From contig NZ_JAAEAH010000020.1 of NCBI RefSeq assembly GCF_010998615.1, positions 1 to 64,000 on the forward strand: a stretch of 64,000 nucleotides of DNA. The letters are read 5' to 3'. The translations under genes and the position numbers were made by a program. Below the pieces are notes generated by a model. The model was given only the letters and a program-made list of their open reading frames with translations, was not told the DNA's origin and did not search any database. Positions 25,413 through 36,599 of the stretch are shown here, one piece after another (positions within the stretch are counted from its first letter, which is position 1; the number at the start of each line of letters is the position of its first letter). This DNA is from Myxococcus sp. CA023. Lineage in GTDB: Bacteria; Myxococcota; Myxococcia; Myxococcales; Myxococcaceae.

Positions 25413-27203
25413 TCACGGGTCCAGGAATGCGTGTTTCACCGCGTCCAGCAGCGGGTCCCTGTGGCCGTTCGTCGGCTGAAGGAAGTGCCCCTGGCTGATG
25501 GTCCAGATGATGGCGCCGCCCAGGTTCTTCTCGCGTGCGTACTGGCCCTTGACGGAGATGGAGCGCGGGTCCTCGTAGGAGACGTAGTTGCAGAGCCCCG
25601 GGCCGTGGCCGGTGGGAAAGGACAGGTAGGGCACCTGGGCCACGTCGTCCCAGCGGCTGGCGTCCGCACGGTAGTAGTGCGTCATGATGTTGGTGTAGCT
25701 CATGAAGTTGTCGCTCTGGCCCTCGAAGACGCCCTCACGACCATCCAGGGGCGTGTTCGGCTCCGTCACGCCGCCCCAGCACGTTCCGAAGAAGCCGATG
25801 CCCATGCCCAGCCGTCCCGCGGGCACGCCCGCGTCCAGGTAGCCCTCCACGGAGTGCGAGACGGAAGTGGGGTGGAACTGCGAGTGACCGTAGAGCGGAC
25901 TGGAGTGCCAGCTCTCCCAGCCGCCCCAGTGACCGCTCATCTTGTAGGACATGATGTTGAGCTGGTCCACGCGCGACGCCAGCTGCTTCATGAAGTCGGC
26001 GCGATAACGGCTCATCTTGAAGTTGGAGTTCAGCCAGTCCACCGGCACTGTGAGGATGATGTTCGGCCGCGCGGCGCGCAGGCCCTCCAGCAGCGCGAGC
26101 AGGGGCTCTCCGTCATCGGGCTCCATGGGCGCGCCTTCCGGGATGTCCGCGGCCAGGATGATGGGCTCCCAGTCTACGTCGATGCCGTCGTAGCCCAGCT
26201 CGTCCATGAGCTGGATGATGTTGCGGATGAAGTGCGCGCGCTGGGCCACGGACGCCGCGTGCACGAAGTTCTCATGCTCGCCGAAGCCGCCGAGCATCAG
26301 CAGCGCCTTGCGCCCTTGCTGGTGCGCGCGCGTCGCCAGGGCCTTGGCCATGGCGCGGCCGTGGCTGTCGTCGATGTTGGCGTCGAAGTTCGCGTTGAGG
26401 GTGCCGTTGGGGTTCGGCTTGACGCGGCCCACGACGAGGTGGGTGATGCCCGCCAGGTCCACCGCATCCACCGGCTGCATCCACAGTTGGTAGCCCACGA
26501 AGTAGCCCGTCACCCATTCGGTGGGCTCGCCCCCGGCGCGGGGCTGGATGGTGTTGGCGACCGCGAGGGGGCCTTCCCCCTTCTCGTTGGTGGCCGCCAC
26601 GGTGATGCGGTACGGCACGCCGTTGACCAGCCCGGGGATGACGGCGCTCGCGGCCGGCGCGTCCACCGTCACGGAGACGCCCCCAGGCTCCGCCGTCAGC
26701 CGGTATTGGCGCAGCGGCCGGCCACCGTAGCTGGCCGGAGCCAGCCAGCTCACGAAGGCGTGGCCGTTGCCCGGAGTGGCCCGGACGCCACGGGGCTGGC
26801 CCGGGACGGTGGGGTTGGAGATGGAGAGGCCGGGCTGCGGCGTCACCAGCTCCGATTGCGCGGAGGCGGGACCTTCCCCGTTGATGTTCACCGCCGCGAC
26901 CTTGAAGGTGTACGCGAAGCCGTTGTGGAGGCCGCGCACGGTGGCCTGGAACTGGTCCGACGTGACGATGGCGCCGCCACAGGCGGGCTCACATCGCACG
27001 ATGTAGTACATGACCGGGTGGCCGCCGTCGCTCGTGGGCGGAAGCCACGTCACCAAGGCCTCGGCATCGGCTGCCTGGGCCGTGGCCGCACCCGGGGCGC
27101 CCGGAAGACCCGGGTCCTCCGTACCTCCACCAGTGCAGCCAGCGAGTGTCCCCAACACCAGGCCAAGCCAGAGCTGTTTCCACACCGTGGACGGCTGCTT
27201 CAC
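25413..27203 (-). CDS. GH18 chitinase-like lipoprotein with two fibronectin type III domains
   Basis: A 596-residue predicted surface lipoprotein that should cut chitin or related N-acetylglucosamine polymers. The signal ends LGTLAGC (lipobox cysteine at 23). Two FN3 domains occupy about 35-125 and 130-222, the second ending ITVAATNEKGEGPLAVANTI. The GH18 catalytic barrel fills ~230-596: the glycosidase motif DGIDVDWE has its acid Glu at residue 346, and QLNIMSYKM and GGAIIWTISQG are typical later strands. The start is set by the signal peptide. Fungal or insect chitin as substrate fits a predatory lifestyle but is inferred. thiD follows on the same strand. Confidence 0.93.
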   Translation of the reverse strand: MKQPSTVWKQLWLGLVLGTLAGCTGGGTEDPGLPGAPGAATAQAADAEALVTWLPPTSDGGHPVMYYIVRCEPACGGAIVTSDQFQATVRGLHNGFAYTFKVAAVNINGEGPASAQSELVTPQPGLSISNPTVPGQPRGVRATPGNGHAFVSWLAPASYGGRPLRQYRLTAEPGGVSVTVDAPAASAVIPGLVNGVPYRITVAATNEKGEGPLAVANTIQPRAGGEPTEWVTGYFVGYQLWMQPVDAVDLAGITHLVVGRVKPNPNGTLNANFDANIDDSHGRAMAKALATRAHQQGRKALLMLGGFGEHENFVHAASVAQRAHFIRNIIQLMDELGYDGIDVDWEPIILAADIPEGAPMEPDDGEPLLALLEGLRAARPNIILTVPVDWLNSNFKMSRYRADFMKQLASRVDQLNIMSYKMSGHWGGWESWHSSPLYGHSQFHPTSVSHSVEGYLDAGVPAGRLGMGIGFFGTCWGGVTEPNTPLDGREGVFEGQSDNFMSYTNIMTHYYRADASRWDDVAQVPYLSFPTGHGPGLCNYVSYEDPRSISVKGQYAREKNLGGAIIWTISQGHFLQPTNGHRDPLLDAVKHAFLDP

Positions 27204-27393
27204 TGCGCACCCCCTGCGACGATCCGCGTCGTTTACACGACTTGCGTTTCGCGGTGAACATGGAAAATGGTTGCAGCGCTGTAAATCTGTGATTCGTGGA
27301 GCCGAGGCCTACTGTGGGGCTCTGCCCCGGAGAAGCAGTGGGGTGGCGGGCCGCCTTTGCTAGCGTGAGGCGCCCCCACCGCGAGTCTTGCCG

Positions 27394-28854
27394 ATGAAAC
27401 GCATTCTCTTGTCGTTGTTGGTTGTCGTCGTTGCCCTCGCGGGGGTTCTCCTCACGAAGGCTTTTCGCTTCACCTCGCGGCAGGTCCAGCCGGAGGCGCC
27501 CGCGGAGTTCACCGTGGACGCCGATGCCGCCGCGGCCCGGCTGGGCGGTGCGCTGCGGCTCAAGACGCTGGCGGCGGCGGAGGGGCAGCCCGCGGAGGAT
27601 GCAGCCTTCGCCGCGCTCCACGACTACATGCGGGAGCAATACCCCCGGCTCCACCAGGTGCTGAAGCGCGAGCCCGTGGGGGCGCACTCGGTGCTGTACA
27701 CCTGGACGGGGACGGACGCGTCGCTGCGCCCGGCGCTGCTGCTGGGGCACCTGGACGTGGTGCCCGTTGCGCCCGGCACGGAGGCGTCCTGGACTCACCC
27801 GCCCTACAGCGGGCTGGTGGCGGACGGCTATGTCTGGGGCCGGGGCGCGCTGGACGACAAGGGGAGCGTGTTCGGCATCCTGGAGTCGGTGGAGGCCCTG
27901 CTCGCGGCGGGCTTCCAGCCCAAGCGCACGGTGCTGCTCGCCTTCGGTGGGGATGAAGAGGTGGGTGGGCGCGAGGGCGCGGAGGCGATGGCGAAGCTGC
28001 TCCGCGAGCGGGGCGTGACGCTGGAATCCGTGCTGGACGAGGGCGGGATGATTGTGTCCGGCACCGTGCCCGGCGTGGCCTCACCGGTGGCCCTGGTCGG
28101 CGTGTCGGAGAAGGGCTTCGCCAGCGCGGAGTTGGTGGCGGATGGCGAAGGTGGCCATTCGTCCATGCCGCCGCCCCAGACGGCCGTGGGCGTGCTGAGC
28201 CGCGCCATCTCCCGGCTGGAGGATGCGCCCATGCCCGCGAAGCTGCGCGGTGGCAGCCGGGCCCTGTTCGAGTTCGCGGGGCCGGAGATGGGCTTCGGGA
28301 TGCGCACGCTCTTCGCCAACCTGTGGCTGTTCGAGCCGCTGGTGCTGCGCCAGCTCACCGCGAAGGCCACCACCAACGCGGCGGTGCGCACCACCACCGC
28401 GGCCACCATGTTCGAGGGCAGCGAGCGCGACAACGTGCTGCCCGCCCGCGCCCGCGCGGTGGTGAACTTCCGCATCCTCCCGGGAGACTCCGTGGCAGGC
28501 GTGCTGGAGCACGTGCGGCGCGTGGTGGATGACCCGCGGGTGAAGGTGAGCACCCTGGGCTTCATCAGTGAACCGTCGCCCGTGTCGCGCATGGACTCCG
28601 AGGCGTGGTCGCAGCTCCAGCGCAGCGTGCGCCAGGTGTTCCCCGACGTCGTCGTGGCCCCGTACCTCATGCTGGGCGCGACGGATTCGCGCTACTTCAC
28701 CGGGCTGAGTGAGAACGTCTACCGCTTCATGCCGCTGCGCCTGGACGGCGCCGACCTGTCACGCCTCCACGGCAAGGACGAGCGCGTGTCGGTGAAGGGC
28801 TACGCGGACGCGGTGCGCTTCTACGCCCAATACGTCCGCAACGTGGCCCAGTGA
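27394..28854 (+). CDS. M20-family zinc carboxypeptidase, membrane-anchored
   Basis: A 486-residue M20 metallopeptidase (carboxypeptidase PM20D/CPS1-like). An N-terminal hydrophobic segment (ILLSLLVVVVALAGVLLTKAF) looks like a membrane anchor or uncleaved signal, placing the enzyme outside the cytoplasm. Zinc-site motifs are intact: GHLDVVPV (~119), WGRGALDDKGS (~150) with the bridging Asp, and GGDEEVGGREGA (~190) with the catalytic Glu pair. A lid/dimerisation domain (~230-350) and a late histidine region complete it. The ATG at 27394 is chosen; a TTG two codons earlier is the alternative. It is divergent from the GH18 gene. The substrate, a peptide or an N-acyl amino acid, cannot be told from sequence. 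Confidence 0.9.
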   Translation: MKRILLSLLVVVVALAGVLLTKAFRFTSRQVQPEAPAEFTVDADAAAARLGGALRLKTLAAAEGQPAEDAAFAALHDYMREQYPRLHQVLKREPVGAHSVLYTWTGTDASLRPALLLGHLDVVPVAPGTEASWTHPPYSGLVADGYVWGRGALDDKGSVFGILESVEALLAAGFQPKRTVLLAFGGDEEVGGREGAEAMAKLLRERGVTLESVLDEGGMIVSGTVPGVASPVALVGVSEKGFASAELVADGEGGHSSMPPPQTAVGVLSRAISRLEDAPMPAKLRGGSRALFEFAGPEMGFGMRTLFANLWLFEPLVLRQLTAKATTNAAVRTTTAATMFEGSERDNVLPARARAVVNFRILPGDSVAGVLEHVRRVVDDPRVKVSTLGFISEPSPVSRMDSEAWSQLQRSVRQVFPDVVVAPYLMLGATDSRYFTGLSENVYRFMPLRLDGADLSRLHGKDERVSVKGYADAVRFYAQYVRNVAQ

Positions 28855-29098
28855 CGCCGGTGGGAACGGGTTGAATGGCCCGCACGGGACGTGTGAGCCC
28901 CGTGATTCATGCCGCTTCCGGCTTTCTACGAAAGTGATGTTTCGGGCGTTGTTGTCATGAATGTAGATGTGCGCAGCAGACAGGGAGCTCATGGAAAGTC
29001 CGTTATGCCTGCACATCTGCGCGCCGTCTGCACCTCGCATCCGTTGACTTGCCGTGACGCGTTGACAGCGGTGCGAAGCACTTTCAGCATTTGCTCCC

Positions 29099-30850
<1,752 letters not shown>

Positions 30851-30996
30851 GTCCGTCGTCATGAGGTGAAGGTCGAGGCGCCGCTCCGGAAGGTTCGTCC
30901 TTCCGGAGCGGGGCTTCCCTGAAATCGCTGAGTTCGTGCTGCCAAGGGAGCAGGCAGCCTCCGCTGGACGGGCGTCTGCTATCGTCCGCGCGCCCC

Positions 30997-32451
30997 ATGG
31001 CCTCCCGTTCGTTCGCGCTTCCACTGTGCCTCATGTTGCTCGTGCTTGCCGCTCCGGCACGGGGGGCGGTGGTGCGCCCGGGGTTGCCTCCTCCCGAAGA
31101 GGTCATGGCGACGCTTCGGCAGCTGGAGACGGCCCGGGCACGCGGCCGCGCCAGCGCGATGGACAGCGAGTTGGAAGCGCAGTCACGGGCGCGGCCCGGG
31201 GATTTAATGCCGCGGATGTATCGGGCGTGGCTCACCTTTCCCTCGGACGCATGCTGGAACGAGCTGAAGGCGCTCTCCACCCTGGACCCGGAGAATCCGT
31301 GGCCCTTCGTGGGCATGGGGCTCATCTACGTGCGCTGGGGGCTGCTGGCGGAGGCGCGGCCGCCCATCGCCGCCGCCCTGAAGCAGGCCCCTGGCTTCGC
31401 ACCGGCGCTGTGGGCGCAGGGCGTGTTGCTCCAGGCGGAAGGCAAGCCCGCGGAGGCGGAAGTCCGGCTGCGTGAGGCGCTCGCCCAACTGGATGCGCCG
31501 CAGATTCGGACGTCCCTGGCGATGTTGCTGGCGGGGATTCCCGAGCGGGAAGCGGACGCGCGCGCGGAGCTGACGCGGACGGTGGAGGCGTGGCCCGAGC
31601 AGCCCGAGGCGCTGCGGAAGTTGGCGCAGCTGGCCCGCGCCGCCAACGACGTGCGTGCGGCGGCGACCGCGGGCGAGAAGCTGGTGGCCCTCAAGCCCCG
31701 GGACAAAGAAGCGCACCGGCTCCAGGCCGACCTGTGGCTGGCCGCCTCGGAGAAGGAGAAGGCCGCCGGGTCGCTGGAGCGCTACGCGGAGCTGGGCGGT
31801 GTGGAGCCTGCGGCCCTGGGGTTGCTGGCGCGGTTGTATCGGGAGCTGGGCCGCGCCGACGCGGAGGACAAGGCCCTGGTCCGGCTCGTCACCGCCGCGC
31901 CAGAAGACCCGGAGCCGCTGCTTCGCCTGGCCGAGCTGGCCGAAGCGCGCGGAGATTCCAAGGCGGCCGAAACCCACCTGGTGAAGGCTTCCGAGCGAGC
32001 GCCCGCCCGCGCCGACATCCACGTGCTGCGGGCCCGGTTGGTGTTGAAGCAGGAGCGTCACCAGGATGCGCTGGCCGCCTACCGCGCGGCGCTGGCGGCG
32101 CCCGAGCGCCGGGTCGCCGAGGCCGAGAGCGAAGCCGCCGCGCTGGTGCGCCACTTCCGGTTGCCGTCCCAGCCGGCTCGGGGGACCCAGGACCAGATAT
32201 ACAACCGGGTGTCACTGGGCCTGGTCGCGCTCTACATGAACCGGCTCCAGCAGACGCCGGGCATCAAGGGCAACCTCAAGGTTCAAGTCCAGGTGGACGC
32301 GTCCGGCCGGGCCACCGGCGTGACGGTGCTCTACGACAGCCTCAACGAGGCGGTCATCACCGGCCACGCCCACTTCGCCTTCATGGACGCGCAGTACCCG
32401 CCGGGGCCCGACACGCCCGTGTTCCAGTACGTCTTCCGTCCGCCGAAGTGA
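30997..32451 (+). CDS. Exported TPR protein with TonB/AgmX-like C-terminal domain
   Basis: A 484-residue protein with a cleavable signal peptide (LCLMLLVLAAPARGA), then about ten TPR-like helical pairs (~35-380, for example AEARPPIAAALKQAPGFAP and GDSKAAETHLVKASERAPAR). The C-terminal ~90 residues (KGNLKVQVQVDASGRATGVT, then a FQYVFRP strand) resemble the TonB C-terminal or AgmX/PglI C-terminal fold used in periplasmic motors and energy transducers of myxobacteria. TPR plus this domain suggests a periplasmic scaffold, possibly of a gliding or secretion machine; that is inferred from architecture only. It is convergent with the coiled-coil lipoprotein gene. Confidence 0.8.
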   Translation: MASRSFALPLCLMLLVLAAPARGAVVRPGLPPPEEVMATLRQLETARARGRASAMDSELEAQSRARPGDLMPRMYRAWLTFPSDACWNELKALSTLDPENPWPFVGMGLIYVRWGLLAEARPPIAAALKQAPGFAPALWAQGVLLQAEGKPAEAEVRLREALAQLDAPQIRTSLAMLLAGIPEREADARAELTRTVEAWPEQPEALRKLAQLARAANDVRAAATAGEKLVALKPRDKEAHRLQADLWLAASEKEKAAGSLERYAELGGVEPAALGLLARLYRELGRADAEDKALVRLVTAAPEDPEPLLRLAELAEARGDSKAAETHLVKASERAPARADIHVLRARLVLKQERHQDALAAYRAALAAPERRVAEAESEAAALVRHFRLPSQPARGTQDQIYNRVSLGLVALYMNRLQQTPGIKGNLKVQVQVDASGRATGVTVLYDSLNEAVITGHAHFAFMDAQYPPGPDTPVFQYVFRPPK

Positions 32452-32459
32452 GCTACGGA

Positions 32460-32489
32460 CCCGGCCGTGCCTGTTCTGGCTCGGCCGGG
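32460..32489. terminator. Bidirectional hairpin between convergent genes
   Basis: A perfect 8-bp stem CCCGGCCG/CGGCCGGG with a 14-base loop lies in the 55-base gap between the TPR/TonB-like gene and the coiled-coil lipoprotein gene. No T-run follows on either strand. Confidence 0.5.
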
Positions 32490-32506
32490 CCGGTGGTCGC
32501 GGTGAC

Positions 32507-33217
32507 TTACGGATTGCGCTGCTCGGTGCCGCTGCCGCCGTAGCCCTGCACCTGGTTGCGCATCCGCTGCCAGGTGGCGCGAGCCTGCCGCTCCTGCTGC
32601 CGCTGCGACTGGAGCTTGCGCTGGGACTCGTCCACCTTGCGCTGGGCGTCCGCCGTGGCGGAGGCGAAGTCGGCCTCGGACAGCTCCTGGGCGCGCACGT
32701 CCTGGTTCGCCTTCAGGGCCTCGTATTCGGCCTGGCTGAGCTTCGCGTCAGCCACCGCCAGCTCGTTCTCACGCAGCTCCTTCTCAGCCTCCATCGTCTT
32801 GATGGCGTGCTCGCGGTACCTCACCTGGGCCTGGGCCGCGCTCATGCTGGAGTCCGCGCTTTTCAGCTCGGCCTGCGCCTGGGCGATGTTGCTGCTCTGT
32901 CCGGTGGCGGTGGCGGCCTTCAGCGCTTCGTCATGCGCTTTCCGGCGGGCCTTGGCCGCGTCCTCGTTGCGCTTGGCCACCTCCAGCTCCTGGCGCGCAT
33001 CCTTGAGGGCCACGTCGGAGCGGGTCACCGCGTCCTGGGCCGTGCGCAGCTGCGTCTGGGCCTCGCGGACGTCGCCCAGTTGGCCCTCAGGTACCCGGGC
33101 CAGCCACGACTCGTCCACCTTCGCCGAGCGCGTCGAGCTGCACCCAACGCTCGCCACCGACAGGGCCGCTCCCATCATTACGCCCGCAAGAACCCGACGC
33201 CTTCTCGATTGAAACAT
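32507..33217 (-). CDS. Coiled-coil lipoprotein
   Basis: A 236-residue predicted lipoprotein that is almost wholly coiled coil. The ATG at 33217 follows a GGAGAGGAG stretch and begins a signal with twin basic residues (FQSRRRRVLAGVMMGAALS), the lipobox being SVGC with cysteine near 26. From ~40 to 225 the chain is Ala/Lys/Glu/Gln-rich with heptad character (for example ELEVAKRNEDAAKARRKAHD and AIKTMEAEKELRENELAVAD). There is no catalytic motif. By shape it resembles murein-linking or outer-membrane tethering lipoproteins, but no family is recognised. A long in-frame upstream extension was rejected because it lacks coding features. Confidence 0.82.
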   Translation of the reverse strand: MFQSRRRRVLAGVMMGAALSVASVGCSSTRSAKVDESWLARVPEGQLGDVREAQTQLRTAQDAVTRSDVALKDARQELEVAKRNEDAAKARRKAHDEALKAATATGQSSNIAQAQAELKSADSSMSAAQAQVRYREHAIKTMEAEKELRENELAVADAKLSQAEYEALKANQDVRAQELSEADFASATADAQRKVDESQRKLQSQRQQERQARATWQRMRNQVQGYGGSGTEQRNP

Positions 33218-33371
33218 GCTCCGTCTCCTCTCCGTGTGCGCGTGTTGCCTGCAAAGACGGTAGTCACGCGCCGCTGGGGAGGCAGACGGCAGGGAGGCGT
33301 GTCGTGGCGCTGCCCCGACGAGGATGGGCGCGAGCGCCTGCCCGCACGCTCGCTCCATCCAGTGGAGACGG

Positions 33372-34181
33372 TCAGCGCTTCTCCAGGACGACGGCGTAGA
33401 ACTCGATGCCCACGCCCTCACGGTCCTCGTCGGTGATGTGCTCCGGGGGCAGCCCGAGGAACTCGCGCACGGGCAGCACGCGGGTGGCATCCCGGGCCCA
33501 GGGGCCACACAGGTCCAGGTACTCGGGCAGGGAGTAGAGCTGGAAGGACTCGCCCATCTGCCGGAACATGCCGACGAACTGCTCCCACTTCGGGGTGCTG
33601 AGGTCCGGTGACTTCGTCTCGAAGGTGGTGAACAGCTTCGAGCCTGGGGCTGCCCAGTCGTACAGGTCGCGGAAGAACTGGCGGTTCTCTTCGGCGGACA
33701 GGAACACGGTGATGCCATTGGCGCCGAAAGCGACGCGGCGCTCTCCCCCCAGGAAGGCATTCACGTCCGGCCGCCGCAGGAAGGCACCCGCCTGGCGGAT
33801 GTCGCATTCCATGTAGCGGACGCGAGGCGTGTCCCCCAGCAGATGGTGGGCCGTGGTGATGGTGAGCGGGTTGACGTCGCTGTAGAGCACGCGGGCGTCT
33901 GGCAGCACGGCGTGGACGTGGTCCCCGGTGGGCAGCCCCGACGCGAAGTCCACCCAGTGGTGGAAGCCGTCGGCCGCCAGGCGCTGCGCGGCGGTGCGTA
34001 GGCAGGCGCGCAGCATGCGCACCCACTTCCGGGTGGAGGGCAGCAGCGAGAACATGTACTCCGCCGCCTGCCGGTCGGCTTCGAAGTGGTGCGTGCCCCC
34101 CAGCGTGTAGTCGTAGATGCGGGCGGCATTGGGGACGTTCGGGTTGACGCCCGGGATTCGGGCGAGCGCTTCGGTATCCAT
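33372..34181 (-). CDS. SAM-dependent methyltransferase, PF04672 (DUF574) type
   Basis: A 269-residue protein of the S-adenosyl methyltransferase family first known from actinomycetes. The signature NAARIYDYTLGGTHHFEADR appears at ~15-34, the SAM-binding loop as HWVDFASGLPTGDHVH (~73), the acidic strand as RVLYSDVNPL, and the late strand as VAFGANGITVFLSAEE. The ATG at 34181 fits the family's N-terminus (MDTEALARIPGVNPNVPNAA). The substrate is unknown. The family is mostly actinobacterial, so this copy may be acquired, although its codon use does not stand out. It is divergent from the spermidine-synthase-like gene. Confidence 0.85.
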   Translation of the reverse strand: MDTEALARIPGVNPNVPNAARIYDYTLGGTHHFEADRQAAEYMFSLLPSTRKWVRMLRACLRTAAQRLAADGFHHWVDFASGLPTGDHVHAVLPDARVLYSDVNPLTITTAHHLLGDTPRVRYMECDIRQAGAFLRRPDVNAFLGGERRVAFGANGITVFLSAEENRQFFRDLYDWAAPGSKLFTTFETKSPDLSTPKWEQFVGMFRQMGESFQLYSLPEYLDLCGPWARDATRVLPVREFLGLPPEHITDEDREGVGIEFYAVVLEKR

Positions 34182-34372
34182 GCGGTCAGGGCCTCCAACG
34201 TATCGACGTGGTCTGCGGCATTCCTTCGAGTCCGGTGCGGATGAGGCCCACCAGGAGGAAGTCGCCGTCCTCGCACCATCGTATGCGCTGGGCGCGATTC
34301 CCCGCACCTCCGGTGATTCCCGCCAGCACGGATGGTCGCTCCGGACGGGGATGGTACAGTCGCCGCCACCGC

Positions 34373-36598
34373 ATGGCTCTACTCCCCGCGTCTCGTCTGG
34401 ATGTGCTTCGCGCTGCCCTCCTCGTGTTGGTGACGAGCTGCGCCACCCTGGTGTTGGAGCTGGCCGCCGCCAGGTTGCTGGCGCCCTTCATCGGGGCTTC
34501 GCTCCACACGTGGACGAGCATCATCGGCGTGGTGCTCGCGGGCATCAGTCTGGGCAGCTACGCCGGAGGCCGGCTGTCGGAGCGGGGCGCATCGTTCCGG
34601 TGGCTGGCGGGCCTCACCGCGCTGGGAGCGGTGCTCGCGCTCCTGCCGCTGGGGTGGGTGGCCGTGTTGGGGGATGGCGCCGCGCTGCGCCCCATCCCCG
34701 TGCTGCCGCGCACCTTCCTGCTCACCTTCCTGGGCTTCTTCCCCGTCAGCTTCGTGCTGGCCATGGTGACGCCGCTGGCGCTCCGGCTGCTGCTGCCGGA
34801 CCTGAGGCGCGCCGGGCGCATCGTGGGCCTGCTGTACGCGCTGGGCACGTTGGGGAGCCTCGCGGGCAACTTCCTCACGGGCTTCGTGCTGGTGGCGTGG
34901 TTCCCCGTGCCCACCATCGTCCTCACCGTGTCGGGCGCGCTGATGTTGTGCGCGCTGCTGGCGCTGCCCAAGGCCTCCGTGTCCGCGCCGCCCGTCGAAC
35001 CGGCGGCCCCCGCGACAGCAGGCGCCGTGGCGGCAGCGGATGCCGCGCCGTCCTCAACGGGCGTGGACCTGCGCACCCGGCCCGTGCTGGCGTGTTTCCT
35101 GGTGGCAAGCGCGAGCTTCTGCACGCTGGCCATCGAACTGGCGGCCAGCCGCATCCTGGCGCCCACCGTGGGCGTTTCCCTGCTGAGCTGGACAGGCATC
35201 ATCGGCGTGGTGCTGACGGGCATGGCGCTGGGCAACTTCGTGGGCGGCCACCTGGCGGACCGGTGGCCTCGGCAGGAGGTGCTCGCCGGCTCCATGCTGC
35301 TGGCGGCGGCCAGCTGCCTGCTGATTCCTCCCATCCACCAGTGGCTGGTGCTGAAGGGCCACTTCGACGGCCTGGGCCTGCAGGCTCGCATCGTCGGGTA
35401 CACGGCCGCGGTGTTCCTGCTGCCGGTGACGGCTCTGGGCACGCTGTCACCCCAGGTGCTCCGGCTGGCGCTGGCGGACGTGGAGCGGGCGGGGCGCACC
35501 GTGGGCCGGCTGTACGCGTGGAGCACCGCGGGCGCGCTGCTGGGTTCGTTCCTCACCGGCTGGTGGCTCATCGCGAAGGTGGGCGTCTATCCGCTGGTGA
35601 TGGGGGCCAGCCTGGGCCTGGTGGCGCTAGCGGCCTTCGTGGGGCAGGTGTGGCGGCGGCCCCTCTTCGTCGGCGCCACCGCGGGCACGCTCGCGCTGGC
35701 GGGGACGTTCGGCGCGCTGGGCCTGTTCGCGTCTCCGTGCACGGAGGAGACGGACTACTTCTGCATCAAGGTCAACCAGGTGGAGCATGACGGCCGGCGG
35801 CTGCTGGCCATGCAACTGGACCACCTGACGCACACCATGGTGGACCTGGAGGACCCGTCGTACCTGGGCTACCCGCACGGGTACATTCACTCGGAGGTGG
35901 TGCGCCACGTGGCCGCGCGCACCGCGGAGCCCCGGGTGCTGGTGATTGGCGGCGGCGGCTACGTGGTGCCGCGCTGGGTGGAGACCTACGTCCCGCAGGT
36001 GCGGATGGAGGTGGTGGAGATAGACCCGGCCGTGACGCGCATCGCGCTGGAGCGCTTCGGCGTGAATCCGGACACGCGCATCGCCTCCTTCAGTCTGGAT
36101 GGGCGGCAGTACCTCCAGGAGATGGCGGAGCGCGGCGCGTACGACTTGATTGTCCAGGACGCGGTGAACGACCTGTCGGTGCCCTACCACCTGATGACGC
36201 GCGAGTACGACATGCTGGTGCGCTCGCTGCTCAAGCCGGACGGCCTCTACCTGCTGACCGTCATCGACGAGATTCCTCGGGGCTCCTTCCTGCGCTCGGC
36301 CCTCCGGACGATGCAGGATGTCTTCCCCCACGTGGAGCTGCTCCACGACGCCCGCAGTGGCTCCAAGGGGCAGGGGGTCTACATCGTCGCGGGTTCGGCA
36401 CGGCCCATGGAACTGGAGCGCCTTCCGGAGCTGCTGCGCGGCCTGGGCATCGAGCAGCCGCGCACGGGCCGGGTGCCTCGCGCGGAGATTGACGCCTATC
36501 TGGCCGCGGGCCCCGCGTTGCTGCTTACGGATGACTTCGCTCCGGTGGACAATCTGCTCGCGGAGCTCTTCCTCCTCCGCGAACAGGTGGCGCCGTAG
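34373..36598 (+). CDS. Membrane protein with duplicated helical half and C-terminal spermidine-synthase-like domain
   Basis: A 741-residue fusion. The membrane part is an internal duplication: CATLVLELAAARLLAPFIG...LGSYAGGRLSERG (~18-70) recurs as FCTLAIELAASRILAPTVG...LGNFVGGHLADRW (~245-300), each followed by further helices. The C-terminal ~250 residues are a spermidine synthase/methyltransferase fold with VLVIGGGGYVVPRW (~523), the acidic VVEIDPAVTRIALE, and DLIVQDAVNDLSVPYHL. Substrate and reaction are unknown for such fused forms. The ATG at 34373 begins the first membrane segment. Only one base separates its stop from that of the convergent O-methyltransferase gene. Confidence 0.87.
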   Translation: MALLPASRLDVLRAALLVLVTSCATLVLELAAARLLAPFIGASLHTWTSIIGVVLAGISLGSYAGGRLSERGASFRWLAGLTALGAVLALLPLGWVAVLGDGAALRPIPVLPRTFLLTFLGFFPVSFVLAMVTPLALRLLLPDLRRAGRIVGLLYALGTLGSLAGNFLTGFVLVAWFPVPTIVLTVSGALMLCALLALPKASVSAPPVEPAAPATAGAVAAADAAPSSTGVDLRTRPVLACFLVASASFCTLAIELAASRILAPTVGVSLLSWTGIIGVVLTGMALGNFVGGHLADRWPRQEVLAGSMLLAAASCLLIPPIHQWLVLKGHFDGLGLQARIVGYTAAVFLLPVTALGTLSPQVLRLALADVERAGRTVGRLYAWSTAGALLGSFLTGWWLIAKVGVYPLVMGASLGLVALAAFVGQVWRRPLFVGATAGTLALAGTFGALGLFASPCTEETDYFCIKVNQVEHDGRRLLAMQLDHLTHTMVDLEDPSYLGYPHGYIHSEVVRHVAARTAEPRVLVIGGGGYVVPRWVETYVPQVRMEVVEIDPAVTRIALERFGVNPDTRIASFSLDGRQYLQEMAERGAYDLIVQDAVNDLSVPYHLMTREYDMLVRSLLKPDGLYLLTVIDEIPRGSFLRSALRTMQDVFPHVELLHDARSGSKGQGVYIVAGSARPMELERLPELLRGLGIEQPRTGRVPRAEIDAYLAAGPALLLTDDFAPVDNLLAELFLLREQVAP

Positions 36599-36599
36599 C

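Noticed and set aside
27228-27241. Inverted repeat GTCGT-TTAC-ACGAC upstream of the GH18 gene
   Set aside because: Five-base arms are likely by chance, and no promoter elements could be placed around it.
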